64,000 bases of DNA from Varroa destructor (Eukaryota; Arthropoda; Arachnida; Mesostigmata; Varroidae). The stretch is from the NCBI RefSeq assembly GCF_002443255.2, contig NW_019211457.1, positions 711,303-775,302 on the forward strand, in the 5' to 3' direction. Shown here one piece after another: positions 1 through 12,722 of this stretch (positions within the stretch are counted from its first letter, which is position 1; every line of letters begins with the position of its first letter). Position numbers and translations under genes: made by a program. The notes under the pieces were generated by a model. That model searched no databases and had not been told where the DNA came from. It saw nothing but the letters and a program-made list of their open reading frames with translations.

Positions 1-504
1 ACAATGCCTTACTTGATTTACAGCGTTCAATTCAACAGCGGCCACAGTTACTGATTATAGTGAAAGTCCGCGGCGTCCGTATGATGACAGAATCGAATCA
101 CAAAGAGATAGCAGTAAAACAAGCAGCGATTGGCTGATGATTATAATGAGCATGACAGGCCAACTTGGTCAATCAGATTTTACTAATAATAAAAAAAACC
201 AATGTAAATACCCGCGGAGGATGAAAGACAAGCCAAACATACACGGATATTTGCCTCTAGAGCTCTCTTCCAGTGAGCCAGAACTGAGGCAATACTGAGT
301 CGGCACCAAACCCATTTTTTGAGTTCCAATAGAGCTTTATTTTATATTTTATTTGTGTAGACCGGTTTTGAGAAGTTTTTATTCAACCACAGACTTTTTT
401 TTTTTTTATCTACAATGGTACAGCAAAAGCTCGATTCGTACCGATGTGTTTACATACTTTCGGCGTACACTAAAGGTATATACCATATCTGTACGTGCAG
501 GACT

Positions 505-574
505 GGTTTTGCGTTCCATCGCCATAGATAACACCGCCATTCGGAATCAGTTGAATAGCGCCCATGTGTAGATA
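505..574 (+). repeat. Dispersed diverged repeat, copy 1
   Basis: The 3' part (tgaatagcgc, a 1-2 base gap, then atgtgtagata) matches 10509-10530 at 21 aligned positions. The 5' part (ggtttt, gcg, tcc, tcg and tag in the same order) is also alignable with 10468-10491. Two such matches 10 kb apart are unlikely by chance and suggest copies of an old interspersed element. No protein or termini are recognised. Confidence 0.4.
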
Positions 575-758
575 AGTATCAGCCTTTTCGCTTTATTTTC
601 TCATACTTAAAAAATCTGCTAGAGTATCATAGCAAAAAAGGCGCACTTCAGACACTCGCTACACCTCAGAGATCTCTGCACGCTTCTACCGGCTCTCACT
701 ACGTCTCCGCGCGAGTTGTCTATAAAGATACCGAGGTCACCGGAGTAAAAAAGATAAT

Positions 759-784
759 TTCGTCGTGAACGAATTCGTCGTGAA
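759..784. repeat. 15-bp tandem duplication
   Basis: The 11-mer ttcgtcgtgaa occurs at 759-769 and again at 774-784, a period of 15. The wider string aatttcgtcgtg also recurs near 18946. This is probably a small slippage or duplication event. Confidence 0.6.
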
Positions 785-2638
785 GTGCACCACCGGCCAC
801 TAGTTTGCTATGGTCCTGCAGCGGCAAACAATTGCAGTAGAATCGCGCATAAGATGAACCTTTCTGCAGTGTCAAAAAGTGGGACACAACGACTTTGAGT
901 GCTCTGACCATGTTGTCGCGACGAGAAGACACTACCGGTACGGGAAGAAAGAGGGGAGGGTAGGACATCAGCTGAAGGACTGGTGGGATGAATCTTTTTG
1001 TGGACCATTTTGCGAATTTTATAAACCTAAACTAGAGAGACGATGGTAGTACACAAATGCTACAGGCAATTCCGAAGTCCATTTCGGATCATTTTGGCGA
1101 ACTAGCCGACTCGATTCCCCTGTAGACATGCATAAAAATGCAATATGCTAAATATTTCCTACACAAAATACGTATAATAGACGCTCCTTACCGACAACTC
1201 CCAGTACGATGAAACGCTGACGTACCGTCAGAGCAGATTATAGCAAGACTTTAGATGACTTCAACCTCCGTTCCTCATAACAATGCCCAGAAATTAACGG
1301 AAACACCAAGAACAACTCCAATATGATCTCGCTGAGCACTACGAAATCTTAAACGACGCCTAGAGAGTAGTCTACAGAGATGTCCGTGTCTATCTAGAAG
1401 TACATCTAGGCAAAGTTATCTTTGTCAATGCGCCATGGGTAAAACCATTCTTACTAAATTACGTATCGAAAAAATGCGCTTTACCGGGAAAAGTGCTCCT
1501 TCAGGCAACACTGCAGCCTTGATACTTGGCGGCTATACTGTGCACTCCCTAAGCCGGCTATCAAAAACCCGCTATATGCTATTGACAGGAGACTCGAAAA
1601 CGGCTGACCTATTTCACCCGAACGTATGGGTGCCCCATAATTAAACGCGTAGTCTTAGAAAATTTCCCCTTGACCCACACAGTCCTGTCTAACCACTCGG
1701 CGGAATCTTAGCAGGGTGATTTTCACCAGATGGCACCTGACATTGACGCCGATATTATTCATTAGTAAACTACAGTTGCCAATTTCTGGTTCACATGCTG
1801 TTGCGTTTTCCTTACCATCTTTTAAATTGCGGGATACCTATCCGCATCGCCACGTTTTTCTTCTTCTTATTTAGGTGTTCCCAGTAGATGACCACTTTCG
1901 GGCTCTCGGCCAAAAAGGCTCTACATAGGTAACAATAATATGATCTGTATATGATGTCTTTTCGGGCCCTCAACGATCGGCTTAAAGTATGCTCAACGTT
2001 CGTTTCGTGGAAACCTGTAGCTACGTTATATGATGAAAGAAGCAATTAGGTTTGGTGGCAATAAATTTGTATCTGAATAGCTAGCATTATTCAAGGTTGA
2101 GCTGATGTAGATATAACTAGCCTTTTACACATATAAAGGTAAAATGCAATGTATTTAATGGGATAACAAGCCTGGGACGATGCCATCGGGGCTCTTATAG
2201 TCTAGAAAAACAGGTTTGTCCGACCTAAAACGCTACTTTAGAAAGCACCGATTGAGCCGATTTTTTATGATCAGGTAGGGGTGTATCATGGACAGTGCAG
2301 TGAAGAATCAGGGTTCGATTACACATGAAAGCAAGAGTTTGCTTTTCCCTATAAAATGTAATGTTCATTTCGTCGTAAACTTTTTTCTTATTTTCCACGC
2401 TTACAAAACAACGCTGTGTCACCTTTTACAAACACATAGCACCTAGTAGCAAAATAGGTACCAAGTTCTTTAATGAAGCTCTAATGTATCCGTTCACTAT
2501 ATTAATATAGTCTGTATCTGTCTGCTTGTTTGTAAGACCCAAGTTCATCTCTCGAAGTAGCTGATTTTTTGGGGGTCGCTAAAATTTGCGCAAAAAATGG
2601 AATCGGTTGGCCAAATATTGTTTTCCGTGGAGAGAAGA

Positions 2639-2678
2639 TTTGTTTTTTTTTGTTTTTTTTTTTTTGTTTTTTTTTTTT
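2639..2678. repeat. T-rich low-complexity tract
   Basis: Runs of 8 to 13 T separated by single G residues over about 40 bp. It could be the A-rich tail of an old minus-strand retroelement, but no element body or target-site duplication is evident beside it. Confidence 0.8.
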
Positions 2679-3897
2679 ATATAGAACGTACTTAATTGGT
2701 CATAGTCGGGAGCAATTTTTCGTGTTCTATGTTTGAAACCAATGCCAGACCAGCATATAAAAAAGTGGCCACCAGCATCGTCCACGTTAAAGTATTGTCA
2801 ATGTGAAGATAGCGCTGCAGGGAAAATGTGATCAACTTGTGCTGAATAAATAAGTGTGCATTACCAGCTGTATTTAGGTAAGCTATTGGGTTATGTGTAT
2901 TAAGAAGTAATAGTTGCTAATTAATAATATTAGCGCTATTGTAAATATCGTTACCTATATATCTTTACGCAGGTAAAATGTGTTTATTAGAAAAACGGTT
3001 GTGAAGTTCGTAGTTTACCCCGCGCTTTACCCCGAATTCTTCCCGCTCCCTAATCCTAAGGTGACGCTACGAACTGCATGCAGGTCCAATGCAATTCTGA
3101 AAACCTAACTGTGAAGACTGAGTGGTCGTCTAACAGGTCCGGCGGATGTCCAGGATCCCAAGGTATTACACTCAGTCAAAGATCGCCCATCTAGACGAAT
3201 TCCTCCACCCGATGGAACCCAGCCCATTCATCGGCTAAAAACGGAGCATAGATTGAAAGTTTTAAGAGTATAGAGTCTATCCTATAATCTTATATTGTAC
3301 AAAACACAGAAAATAAAAGCCTACCAAAGACCATCAGGGTAAACTCTCATAGTAAAATAGAAAAAATTCGGAGCTTAGGTACCGAAGCGCCGAGTGTTAT
3401 GCGTTAAGGACTGCTGCGAGTTGTTCGAGGAGCAGTATTTCTACCTGGAACAGAGCTTACATTTCGGCGATACACTCAAACAATGGTGATCGATAGAGTA
3501 CGTTTTTTCAACAGTCATCTTTTCTAATGAACAGTTTTTGCATGCGAGTGCATCGTGCATTTACTGGATAATGTCTGTGTAGTAATTTGCTCAGTTCAAC
3601 TTGAATCATGAGCCAAATAAAAAGTGTTCGAAAAATCTATGTTTAAAGTAAAAAAGATGAATACTTTATAACATAAAGCACAGGAATATAAACCAGAAGT
3701 GCTGTCGTCCGCGGAAAGTAGATAAAATAATATCAATAGATATTTTGCAGTGCAAAATTATTTTCATGTATTCTCGGTATGTTTTTAAATAGAAATCCAA
3801 ATTTACAGCCATTTTCCGCGTTTAAGCGAAGATTCCGCGATAGTACCACGAAGTAGAAAAGCTGCTGGTCTAGTTACCTTGTGGAATTTACCCGTGA

Positions 3898-3917
3898 ACA
3901 TTTGTTTGAACAAATGT
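3898..3917. repeat. Perfect 9-bp inverted repeat, 2-nt spacer
   Basis: acatttgtt and aacaaatgt are exact reverse complements separated by tg. The arms extend to about 12 bp if one bulged base is allowed. The function is unknown. Confidence 0.6.
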
Positions 3918-4277
3918 CATGCTTATACGACGAACGATTTATCTGCATAAGGATAGGCCAACAACAATCTAATTACTTATAGCTGTTCCACACCGTCCTG
4001 AGGCCCAGTCTGTGGGTAGCACGTTAGGAGCACGTCGAGCCTAGGCCACATCAAAGCGAGCCACGTCGGTCAACCCTACATATGATACACTTACAGTATT
4101 AAGGTGACTGGTGTCACACAAGTTACTTGCTATTGCTGAAAATACTCAGTCAGAATAGATAGATTGATTCATGAATAAACCATCTTAGCATTGAACAATA
4201 TACGATACCCAGCGATGTCTGCGCTACACATTGCGACACCGTTAATTTGGTATCGCTATATCGTAGAGTAAGTAAGA

Positions 4278-4306
4278 CGGAAACGAAAAAGAATATATTG
4301 AAAAAT
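4278..4306 (+). repeat. 29-bp direct repeat, copy 1
   Basis: These 29 bases match 5003-5031 at 28 positions, the first 23 without a mismatch. The sequence begins cggaaacgaaaaag and is not simple-sequence DNA. Read on the minus strand, both copies fall in frames that encode NIFFFVS. The flanks diverge at once. It is a duplicated or interspersed fragment of unknown origin. Confidence 0.75.
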
Positions 4307-5002
4307 ATTGCGATAAATACGTGCAGTACGATAAATAATACAGTTTCGTAATGGTAGTTTTTTTTCTCTCCGGCCGTCCAGTCTAATTTACGAGGTATAA
4401 TAGATGCCACGTTGAATTCTGGATATTCCGCCGTGTACAGTATCTAATTGTTGCATAAGGACACTGCAGAGTATCTGCCCATTAATCTTCCAACATTAAT
4501 TATCATTAAAGCACATCATTGATAACTGACCAGAATTCACCTTTCGATTTCTTTTTTCGTCAGAACCACAGCGAAAATGAATGCTATTTGAGGGTAACAG
4601 ACGAATTTTCTTTGTTAAGACCAACGCCTCATAGCACGTATGTTAGGGAAGACTGTTTTTCTGCCTTCAATGTTGCAAGGTTCCGCGAAGAAGATCTTTG
4701 CGCAAGCCATTGGACAATCTAGACGCCGTCATTTTCGTCTGCTACGACTTGAAATGAATTCTGTCGAAATTTTCGTTATAATTCCTCGGTCTACATACAT
4801 GGGCAAATCTTTATTAAGCGAATGTTCCAGCATGCCATGTTTGGCTAGCTGTACGATTGCGTAGCAACAAACGAGATAGCGAGGTCTATATATTTGTCCA
4901 CTAAACGGAAGGGTGACGGTAAACGTGTGCGCCTTAGCCAGCCAGAACTGGCGACGGACGGGAAAGGGCGAGCTCCTTCTTACGGCCATCGATTACAAGG
5001 GC

Positions 5003-5031
5003 CGGAAACGAAAAAGAATATATTGCAAAAT
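5003..5031 (+). repeat. 29-bp direct repeat, copy 2
   Basis: Same orientation as the copy at 4278-4306, 725 bp further on, with a single difference (c for a at position 24 of the repeat). No terminal repeats or target-site duplications are seen at either copy. Confidence 0.75.
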
Positions 5032-7984
5032 CGTGCCGACGCATTCATCCTGATGGAAAAACAAGTCTTACAAGAATTAAGTGAAGTATCTATGTAAACA
5101 ACAATTTTGAGTGGTTTATTTGACATGGTCAGACAGATAGAAAATGGTCCAATAATTTCTATACCGTAAACACAACGACACACACACACACACACACCGT
5201 TACCCTCATTAATACTAACGACAGGCGAATGAGTGAGCAAAGGATTAAAAATGGAATATGTGAGCACAACGAGCATTCGAAAACCTGAAGTAAGAAAAAA
5301 GGTTAGACCGCACGGATTAGTGGTCTTTTCCGGGCTCAGACACACGCACGAGACGCGGCGCTCGGTAGACGCTACTGTATAATGCCACTACCGCACTTGG
5401 ACGTTGCAAGTTGGAAGCGTCATCGACGCAGCATGGTCGCCCACGCACTTAGCACCAGCATATTGTATATTCTAATATACGCACATGAAATAACATAGAA
5501 TCGTATTACCATTGTAATGCATCAAATAAATACATGGGATATTAGATCAACAGCTGTTTTGTGGCGTGGCGCATTCGATCCGGCGGATCAAAGCCAAGAT
5601 ACTTCGCCGTCGCGGCACCCACCGGATTCAATGGCGTTGTCGGTGCGTACGCACCATACCATACTACTAGTGGCCAAAACGTGGAGCAATACTGATTCGT
5701 GTTTATAGGACACAAGTGTTCCAATTCAATGAAGTGCTTGCTCCAGAAAAAGCGAACGTGAGGGGCAGAATGGGACGATGAGAGAAGCGGAGGGAGAACG
5801 CATTCGCTCTGTACCCTTAATCTAGACGTCTGACGCAAACGTAGCTCGTCGTCGTATTTTACAAAAATTACGTTTATTAGATTGGCTCCTTTAGATTCTT
5901 CTTCTCGTACTGCGTGGTCATGAATAAAGATGGTAAGGGTTAGAATAGTTCCTTGGAGGGGTAATTTGACTTTGACAAACACGATTAAAAAAATATTTGT
6001 CGAAATTGGAATCGCTTCTGGTCTGCATAATACACCTACACCAGAAGATATTCAATAAATTATTCTATTATAGTTTTAAAATTGTAACAAATCATAGAGG
6101 AATACCAAACTATGAAGAACTGGATATTCAATTTAGCTAGTATTGTAAGTTGAAGAGATTTAGAATTTTTAAATGCTACGGCTATTTCTACTTAGTGAAT
6201 AAGTTCTCGGAATTACCTCTTTTCTTTGGTATAGCATCAAAGACTTGCTATCGCTGAAGATCTAGCAGGAACAAGCCTTGCTGGACATGTTATCTGGGGT
6301 TTCTCCAACAACATTCGATGGTGACCATTTACCAACGCTGAAATTGAGCCAGCCATGCTCGTACGGCCATGTTTACCGTGGGGCCAAATGCATTAAATTA
6401 GAACGTTTATGGATAGATGATCGAAAATAAATCGAGCGAACGCTTAAAATTATCCAGACACGAAGTAGGTGAATTCGTGTTCTGGAGTCTCGAGTTTATG
6501 CTTTATTGAGATTAATCATTGCGAAAACAAATGAAAAGTACCATTTGTAAGTAGAGTTGCAGCTCTGAGATGCTGCGATGAGATGGCCTAAGCAAAGATT
6601 TGCAATGGTAAACTGGTAAGCATTTGTGACTTTCTTGTGATGGTATAGCTCAACGGTTGATATCGACGGTCGTTAGTGTCCAGTTTAGGTTACAACGACC
6701 CAAGTGACTGACAACAAAAATAAAGCTATCAGAGCATCCTGATATTGGCCTATTTATTTGACCGAATATAATGTGCAGAATTTTTCCAGCGGAATTATTT
6801 TGTATCGTTTCACGCTAACGGAAACAACAATCGTACATTGCTATCAAGGTAGTGAAAGCCGATCTAGCGTAAATTGTGATCCTTTGGATTTTTACCTGTT
6901 GGAGTACGAACGTTGGTTTTGGCCCAGCGAATGTTTTGGTTTACCGATAGATGATTTGGGCTTGTGGCATATCTATAAAAGGAACAGCTTTGCAAGGTTT
7001 CGACAAGGAGAGTTTCGAACGCCATGACGCTTTGGGAATAGCTTAGATGTTATAGTTAGATAGCCATTAGTTTCATATCTACTAATATTCGAAAGCTTTT
7101 TCCCGTTGCTTCACTACTAATCGTTATTGTTGCCATTCGGGAATACATGTCTGCGCGATGTACAGGCTCAGAATAAGTTGATTTCTTTTAATTTTGCCCC
7201 ATTTTCTTCTAATTTCTACTGTTTTATTACCTGTTATCTAGGTGCACTCGTTCTGCAAATCAATCGCGCTTCTTTCTACGCACGCCGGCCAAGTCAACAC
7301 GCAATCGTGGATAAGTTACTTTTACTTGGTCAATCAAAGACGTTAGCAATATACGAAAATATATCACAATGGCCAAATGTCGTTACCCGTTCAAAGTCTT
7401 GCAACGCAATAGTTCAATGTGCCGTAGAAGCTACTCCCGTGTATTCTTCTATTATCTGAAGGATTGTTTCGAATTTGCTTGCCTAAATCGAAAATCACTC
7501 CTAGTTTACACCGTGCCTACCTACATACATCGCAGGAGACTCCGCTGCTAGAGCTAACTCATAAGACGGATACCTTTACCGCGCCGGGGTACCGGTGTTA
7601 GCATTACGGACATCATCATATTGACAATCGCAGCTCAAGTCAGCTCCTCTCTGGTCTGCAGCCAACTTGATACGAATGAAAAAATCTCAAGCCTTGACCA
7701 GTGTCCGATGAAAAATGACTGACGACTCACTTCGTTTGCAATTTCCATAATATGTATACATAGTATCCTTAGTATATCAAATCCTAGCAAACAGCTACTG
7801 TCGCATCGACGAGCTATGATCTGCTGGTCTTCCCTTGCGTTCGTTCTTTGCCTCATGAAATGATTCTGCACTTTTGCCAGCGCTGCGCTGCTCGCTCGGC
7901 CCATCTGATTGGGTTACCCAATGGTAGCTGCGTCCATTTTTCGCCTTCGTCTTTGGCTGATTGCCGTTGCTGCTGCCGTCCCTA
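5032..7984. other. Non-coding stretch, no gene assigned
   Basis: A minus-strand open frame at 5542-5982 (146 codons, no early ATG) and plus-strand open runs at 6758-7027 and 7127-7459 (same frame, both opened by TTG) are the longest here. None shows a known domain. Frames of this size are expected a few times per 64 kb by chance. A 7-bp inverted repeat sits at 5465-5480. Confidence 0.5.
5178..5197. repeat. (AC)10 microsatellite
   Basis: Ten perfect AC units. The minus-strand translation gives a CVCVC run, which is not a gene. Confidence 0.95.
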
Positions 7985-8107
7985 ATGGTTGAACAACGGC
8001 AGAAAAGCAGCGAAATGGAAAAGTCTGACCTTGGACAAACCAAGAATGAAACGGTCCAGGAACAACAGCAGAAGCAACAACAACAATGGCGACAAGCGCA
8101 GCAATAA
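7985..8107 (+). CDS. Short Gln-rich open frame, unrecognised
   Basis: ATG at 7985 opens 40 codons ending in TAA. The product begins MVEQRQKSSEMEKSDLGQ and ends in a Gln-rich tail with QQQ and QQQQ runs. It is charged and helix-friendly, so it could be a coiled-coil or disordered fragment. The DNA underneath is a CAG/CAA-rich stretch that in another frame reads as poly-Asn and on the minus strand as poly-Cys/Leu, so the Gln content may simply reflect triplet repetition. There is no family match, no visible splice partner and no promoter. It could be part of an exon or chance. Confidence 0.15.
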   Translation: MVEQRQKSSEMEKSDLGQTKNETVQEQQQKQQQQWRQAQQ

Positions 8108-9733
8108 CAACAATCGCAGAGACTTGACAAGAAATGAAAAAAACGCCACCGTCGACGCGGACGTGGCCCCATCAATTTCTTCATACGAGGCGAACAACGT
8201 TACAATGAAGGAAAATAGAATCAAACAATCGTAAACAGAAGAAGCAATACGACGACGGTTATGATAATGGTGATGATCACAGACGATCGTAGGGATGGTG
8301 ACAATGATTATGCTGATCATGCGCACGTGTTTATCTGTCACACGAAGACGCTTTTTTCGCTTATCTACTACCTTTGGCGTCCGCCTTTGCATTCTGTAAT
8401 AACTCGCAATCGGCGACGGCCACCCGAAATCTGACATTGTTTCTGAATGCTACAGTAAAATGGAGAGCTGCTTTGATTCTTACATTCTGTAGTCGGAGCC
8501 GCAACGCTCGATGTACGCTGTTTGTACGATTAACGGTAGTACATACGGCATATGTGCATGTAAACGAACACATGTATACACAGATAGTGTCGTGGTAGCA
8601 TAGACGGGATCTCGTATTGCTGAATCATTCGGCGAAGTCGCTATTGGACCAGTCACTACGAACTACCCCAGTGTCGTCAGAGGATCAACACCGATCGGGA
8701 AAGTATGCAAGAATTAGTGTTGATTGACGCTTAACGATCGCTCTGCCGAGGACGATGGGGCGAGGCAAGCTCGATCAGTCAGATCTAGTTAACTCGCGAA
8801 TATGAGCGTGTTTCGTGTCAGACACGCCGTCATATATAGCGGCAATTTTAAGTCGTGACTTATCGGCTGTATGGCTGGCTGGATTTCAATACAGCTGGCA
8901 ACAGAATCGAGGGAAAGACTCACAGCGTCCAATACTTTGACGGTTACGTACAGATTATGAATTTCATTTGTTTTATGTTGTATGATGATTGAATTGGTTG
9001 TGTCTATCTTTTGCCGCTTACGAATGGCTGGGAAAGCGACGGAACATGATTAAAAGGAATGTATATCCAGAGATTTGACAGACGTTTCTGTACGCTATAT
9101 AACGAGATATATTTGTACATCACTAGTCAGATACAATTGAGAAAATGTTAATCTGTACAGAAGGACGTGTTGTATTGAAATGGTCACAGGGTACACATCT
9201 AGCAAACTAATAGAGACCTCCAGCGACGTTCGACCGAAGTGTCCCTCTTCGTATTTTCCGTATGCTTTTTGCTGTTTCGTAAGCGTCATCGACTGTTTCC
9301 TGCATCGATATAAATTCTTCAGGTAAATAATTAATTAGCCGGATTATTGAGCGAACTGCAATTGACGTTACGTATCGCTGTTTTTGCTAAAGTCAATTCT
9401 CGGCTGTTTCAACTTCAGAGACTCTCTGCACCGAGAAAGCCTCTGCGAAGTACTACTATGCGCTGTATCACTACTACTATCTACCCATTCATTCTGGGCA
9501 ACATGTCAAAATTAAAAGCAGCCAATAGAGCTAGACAGAAACAGTTAGGTGTTCCATAGTAAATGTGATGAAATCATGTACGAGGACCCGAAGCCACAAA
9601 AACCTTGTCGTGCGCTGGAGTCAGAAACGAACATGTTTATGTTTTTCCAATCAGCTTGGAAAAGGACAAACGGTAACATAAACACATGGTCAGAAAATAC
9701 ATACACGCTAAACTACTAATGTAGTTTAAATAT

Positions 9734-9755
9734 TATATATATATATATATATATA
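9734..9755. repeat. (TA)11 microsatellite
   Basis: Uninterrupted TA dinucleotides in AT-rich flanks. Confidence 0.95.
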
Positions 9756-10467
9756 CATAAAGGTACACAACACGGTGCCTTATTATTTTACTTGAGTTCC
9801 ACGTATATCACACATTACAGTCCTCGAAACTAACCGCCTGACCCCCAATCAAATAGGTCATCTATTTCACGACAGCGAATTTCTGCGCCATTATACCGAT
9901 TGTCGATGCGCCTCAACGCCTATACAATTGTAGGGTCTGAAGTTTGCACGCATTTATGTCTCTCTTTAGCGATTTTTAAAAGGCCGAGTCTGCGCGTTGT
10001 TGTCCTTATTTTTTTCCGATGTGTCTCGCAAATGGTCACGAACACGAGGTGCCTGATTTACGTCCGTGAAGTCAGCCGCTTCTGGCCCAGCCACTTGGGA
10101 TTTAACTAGCTTCGGAGAAGATGCTGTCTCTCAGCCGCGATAGCTAAATGAGACAGCTGATTATATATCTAGATGACAGGAAATACTAAACACCCGAGAG
10201 TTGGTGGTGGCAACTCGACAGGAAAGAGCTAGAATGCGAAACACTGAATAACGATGCATTGTTGAATTATTCAAGAGCCCGACGACTACATTGCTCTTGG
10301 CTCATCTAAGCTGACTTGTGTGGGCAAATAAGCCTTACAGAGTGCCTTTTTCCCCCTCTCATAAAGCATTCACTGTGTGTGCCTTACTTTGCCCTCGACC
10401 AGGGAATGCAGACTTATGCGACAGTTCCGCGTAGCGCGGTGTCGTTTGATGCATTTATTCTTTACAC

Positions 10468-10530
10468 GGTTTTAGCGGAGTCCGTCGTAGGCCAAGCAGT
10501 ACGAAGGATGAATAGCGCTATGTGTAGATA
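10468..10530 (+). repeat. Dispersed diverged repeat, copy 2
   Basis: Aligned with 505-574 on the same strand. The best-conserved part is gaatagcgc followed by atgtgtagata. The element type is not identifiable. Confidence 0.4.
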
Positions 10531-10595
10531 GGACTATTGCCGTGAAGGGCTTGTTGCATCCACGTCAAGGTATCTTGAAACGCAGTAAAGGGTCT

Positions 10596-10613
10596 GCCGC
10601 CGCCGCCGCCGCC
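10596..10613. repeat. (GCC)6 triplet repeat
   Basis: Six perfect GCC units followed by gtcgctg. It is the most GC-rich simple repeat in the first 50 kb. No credible open frame runs through it, so a poly-Ala or poly-Pro coding role is not supported. Confidence 0.9.
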
Positions 10614-10907
10614 GTCGCTGAACTCAATAGTTGATTCCGAAGGCGATAAACAAACTTAAGTTGACATTTACTGTAAAGTTAGCTTTTTCAATTGCTGTCT
10701 CTGTTTGACACAGAAAAACCTTTCTGTTTCCACTTCACACTTATGAGTTTCGTTGAATGACGGCGAATAGACGAGCAAGAGAGGGTGATCACAAATGGCG
10801 CTAGTTTATTGACGTTGCCTGTTAGGCCAACGGTAGGTGTGTTGTAACGAACTGTGTAGGTCAATAGACCGATCAGCCAAAGTTTCAAGGTCAGTAATAG
10901 GTGGTCG

Positions 10908-10927
10908 TTATTTATTTATTTATTTAT
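10908..10927. repeat. (TTTA)n tetranucleotide repeat
   Basis: About five TTTA units. Confidence 0.9.
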
Positions 10928-12722
10928 AGCTGGATTTGTAGCAATGAGTGTTGACTTTCGCTACTGCTGACCACATAAAAATAGAATCACAATAAACAGT
11001 ATGATACTGGAGCACTAGATAAATTGCTAGATAGATGTAATTAGCTGCCGTTTTATATCATAGTTCGACGATACTCAACTGTGCGACTTGTTTTTAGCTC
11101 CTGCCAACTAACGTGAAAACAACCAGCTGATTTTCACAGATATTATACCAATGCCTTACGCAATCAGCCAGCCATATCAAACACATATAAGATTATATCA
11201 CAGCGGAATGCTGAGGATCCAGTGTTAGGTAATGTCGAAGTTCTCTGAGCATTTGTGAAATTGTGCCTATCCCATAATCCGTCTTTATTCGCTAGCACAG
11301 CCTCTTGCCCCATTCTTGATCAATCTACGGCACTAAAAGGCTGCCATGGCTACTGCCGCTGCTTAGCTAAAGTCTCCGTAAATCTTTCGACCTTGACCCA
11401 GTAACCCCCGACGGGTGCATCTATTTCATTTTTTTCCCTTGGCTGTAATCCTTGTATAGACTCCGGCGGCTCATAGTGATTCTTGCCTCCTTTTCCTGCT
11501 TTTTCACGATCCGTGTGCAAAAGCTGGCCCGTCTGGCGCCGGATATTCAGAGACCTTCAGGTTACTGAAGCCACCGCGAAGCCCGGTAGGGCTAACAGAT
11601 TTATAAGGCATGCGGACATTTCATGGTTGGTTAACTATCTGCCTTTTAGGTTGTGTAGCTTCAACTTTAATAAACAGTATCTGCTAGTACTGAAACAATC
11701 ATCAAGGAACTAACAAGAGTAGTCGTGAAGGATGCCATTGTTCACTTCGGAACAAAGCATTTATGCGTGAGAAAAGAAAGTATAACGTACAATTATAATT
11801 ATAAACGTTCAACACGATAAATGTATTAAAAATACAGGTACAGAAATATCTGTCGTGTTTTTGTAATCCTCGGTTTGACGACGGCCATATTTTGTTCTCG
11901 GAACTGCCTGATTCTTATCCATTTTTTCAACGCATCCATCCAGACTATAAATTACTACGCTACGGGTAGTAGAAAAGGCATTTACTTCTCCTACTTAGAC
12001 GAGTTCGCTCAGGCCTTATCATTGCAGCAAAGATGGACCTGCCGTACCATTCACACTGCGATTCGGTACTAAAAAAAAATACCGATCAAATAATCTAGGA
12101 CCTAGGACATTTAGTTTAGCGTATAGTACATTTGATCTAGGCTATACGATAATTTTAGAAGACTCCGCCAGAACTCATCAACCACTGATCATTGTCTCCA
12201 CACTGTTTCTGCCTTAGCGCTAATGATCGAGAAAAAGGCAAATAGGCGTCCGTGTAAGAACGAAAAAGACTGAATGTACGCGTTCCGTAGTGTTTTCAGT
12301 GAGCACTTCCTACTTCTTTGCTCCATTATTTGCATGCACGTATATATAGCATGGTATGTGAGCCCTGCATAGGCGTCAACCGGCGGTCGAGAACCGTGCG
12401 TTGCAAATGCTATTGTTCTGATTAAACGTTGATCCGGCCCGACTCTTTCCGATCTTCCGCATCTTGTCTGCAATCGCCGTTCGAGCCTTTCTGCGCTGCA
12501 GACAGAGAGCGGAAAGGACTAGGAGAGAAACTCCATGCTCTGGCATCGAAAGACAACCCAGTCTAAAACAACTCAGTCTGAGTGGCACGTTATTAACAGT
12601 ACCAACAGCAGCAAACGCAACAGTAGCTCAACGATTTATTAGGATCGGACGAGTGGATCAATAGGACGTTTATTCATCACTCATCTGATCGATTCGTCGA
12701 AAAGTGTGTGCCTGCATTTGGA

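Larger units (their letters stand above)
1..4277. other. Non-coding stretch, no gene seen
   Basis: All open frames here are under about 90 codons, overlap on both strands and show no recognisable domain. What it does hold: a 15-bp tandem duplication at 759-784, one copy of a diverged repeat at 505-574, a T-rich tract at 2639-2678 and a small perfect inverted repeat at 3898-3917. I see no tRNA, promoter pair or splice-flanked exon that I could defend. Confidence 0.6.
8108..12722. other. Non-coding stretch with simple repeats
   Basis: Nothing gene-like apart from short frames under 95 codons. It contains a TA tract at 9734-9755, a GCC6 run at 10596-10613, a TTTA run at 10908-10927, the second copy of the dispersed repeat at 10468-10530, a tandem ctaggac pair at 12095-12108 and a 7-bp inverted repeat at 12120-12148. 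Confidence 0.55.

Noticed and set aside
5542..5982. 146-codon minus-strand frame with a possible branch point and CAG acceptor near 5905
   Set aside because: No early ATG, no convincing donor and no domain. Frames of this length are expected by chance a couple of times per window.
6640..6710. tRNA-like segment with TAGCTCAACGG and GGTTACAACGACC
   Set aside because: The A-box is plausible but the T-loop lacks the GTTC core spacing, and the acceptor and D stems do not pair.
6974..6981. TATAAAAG, a strong TATA-box match
   Set aside because: It lies inside an open run with no initiator at the right distance and no gene start downstream.
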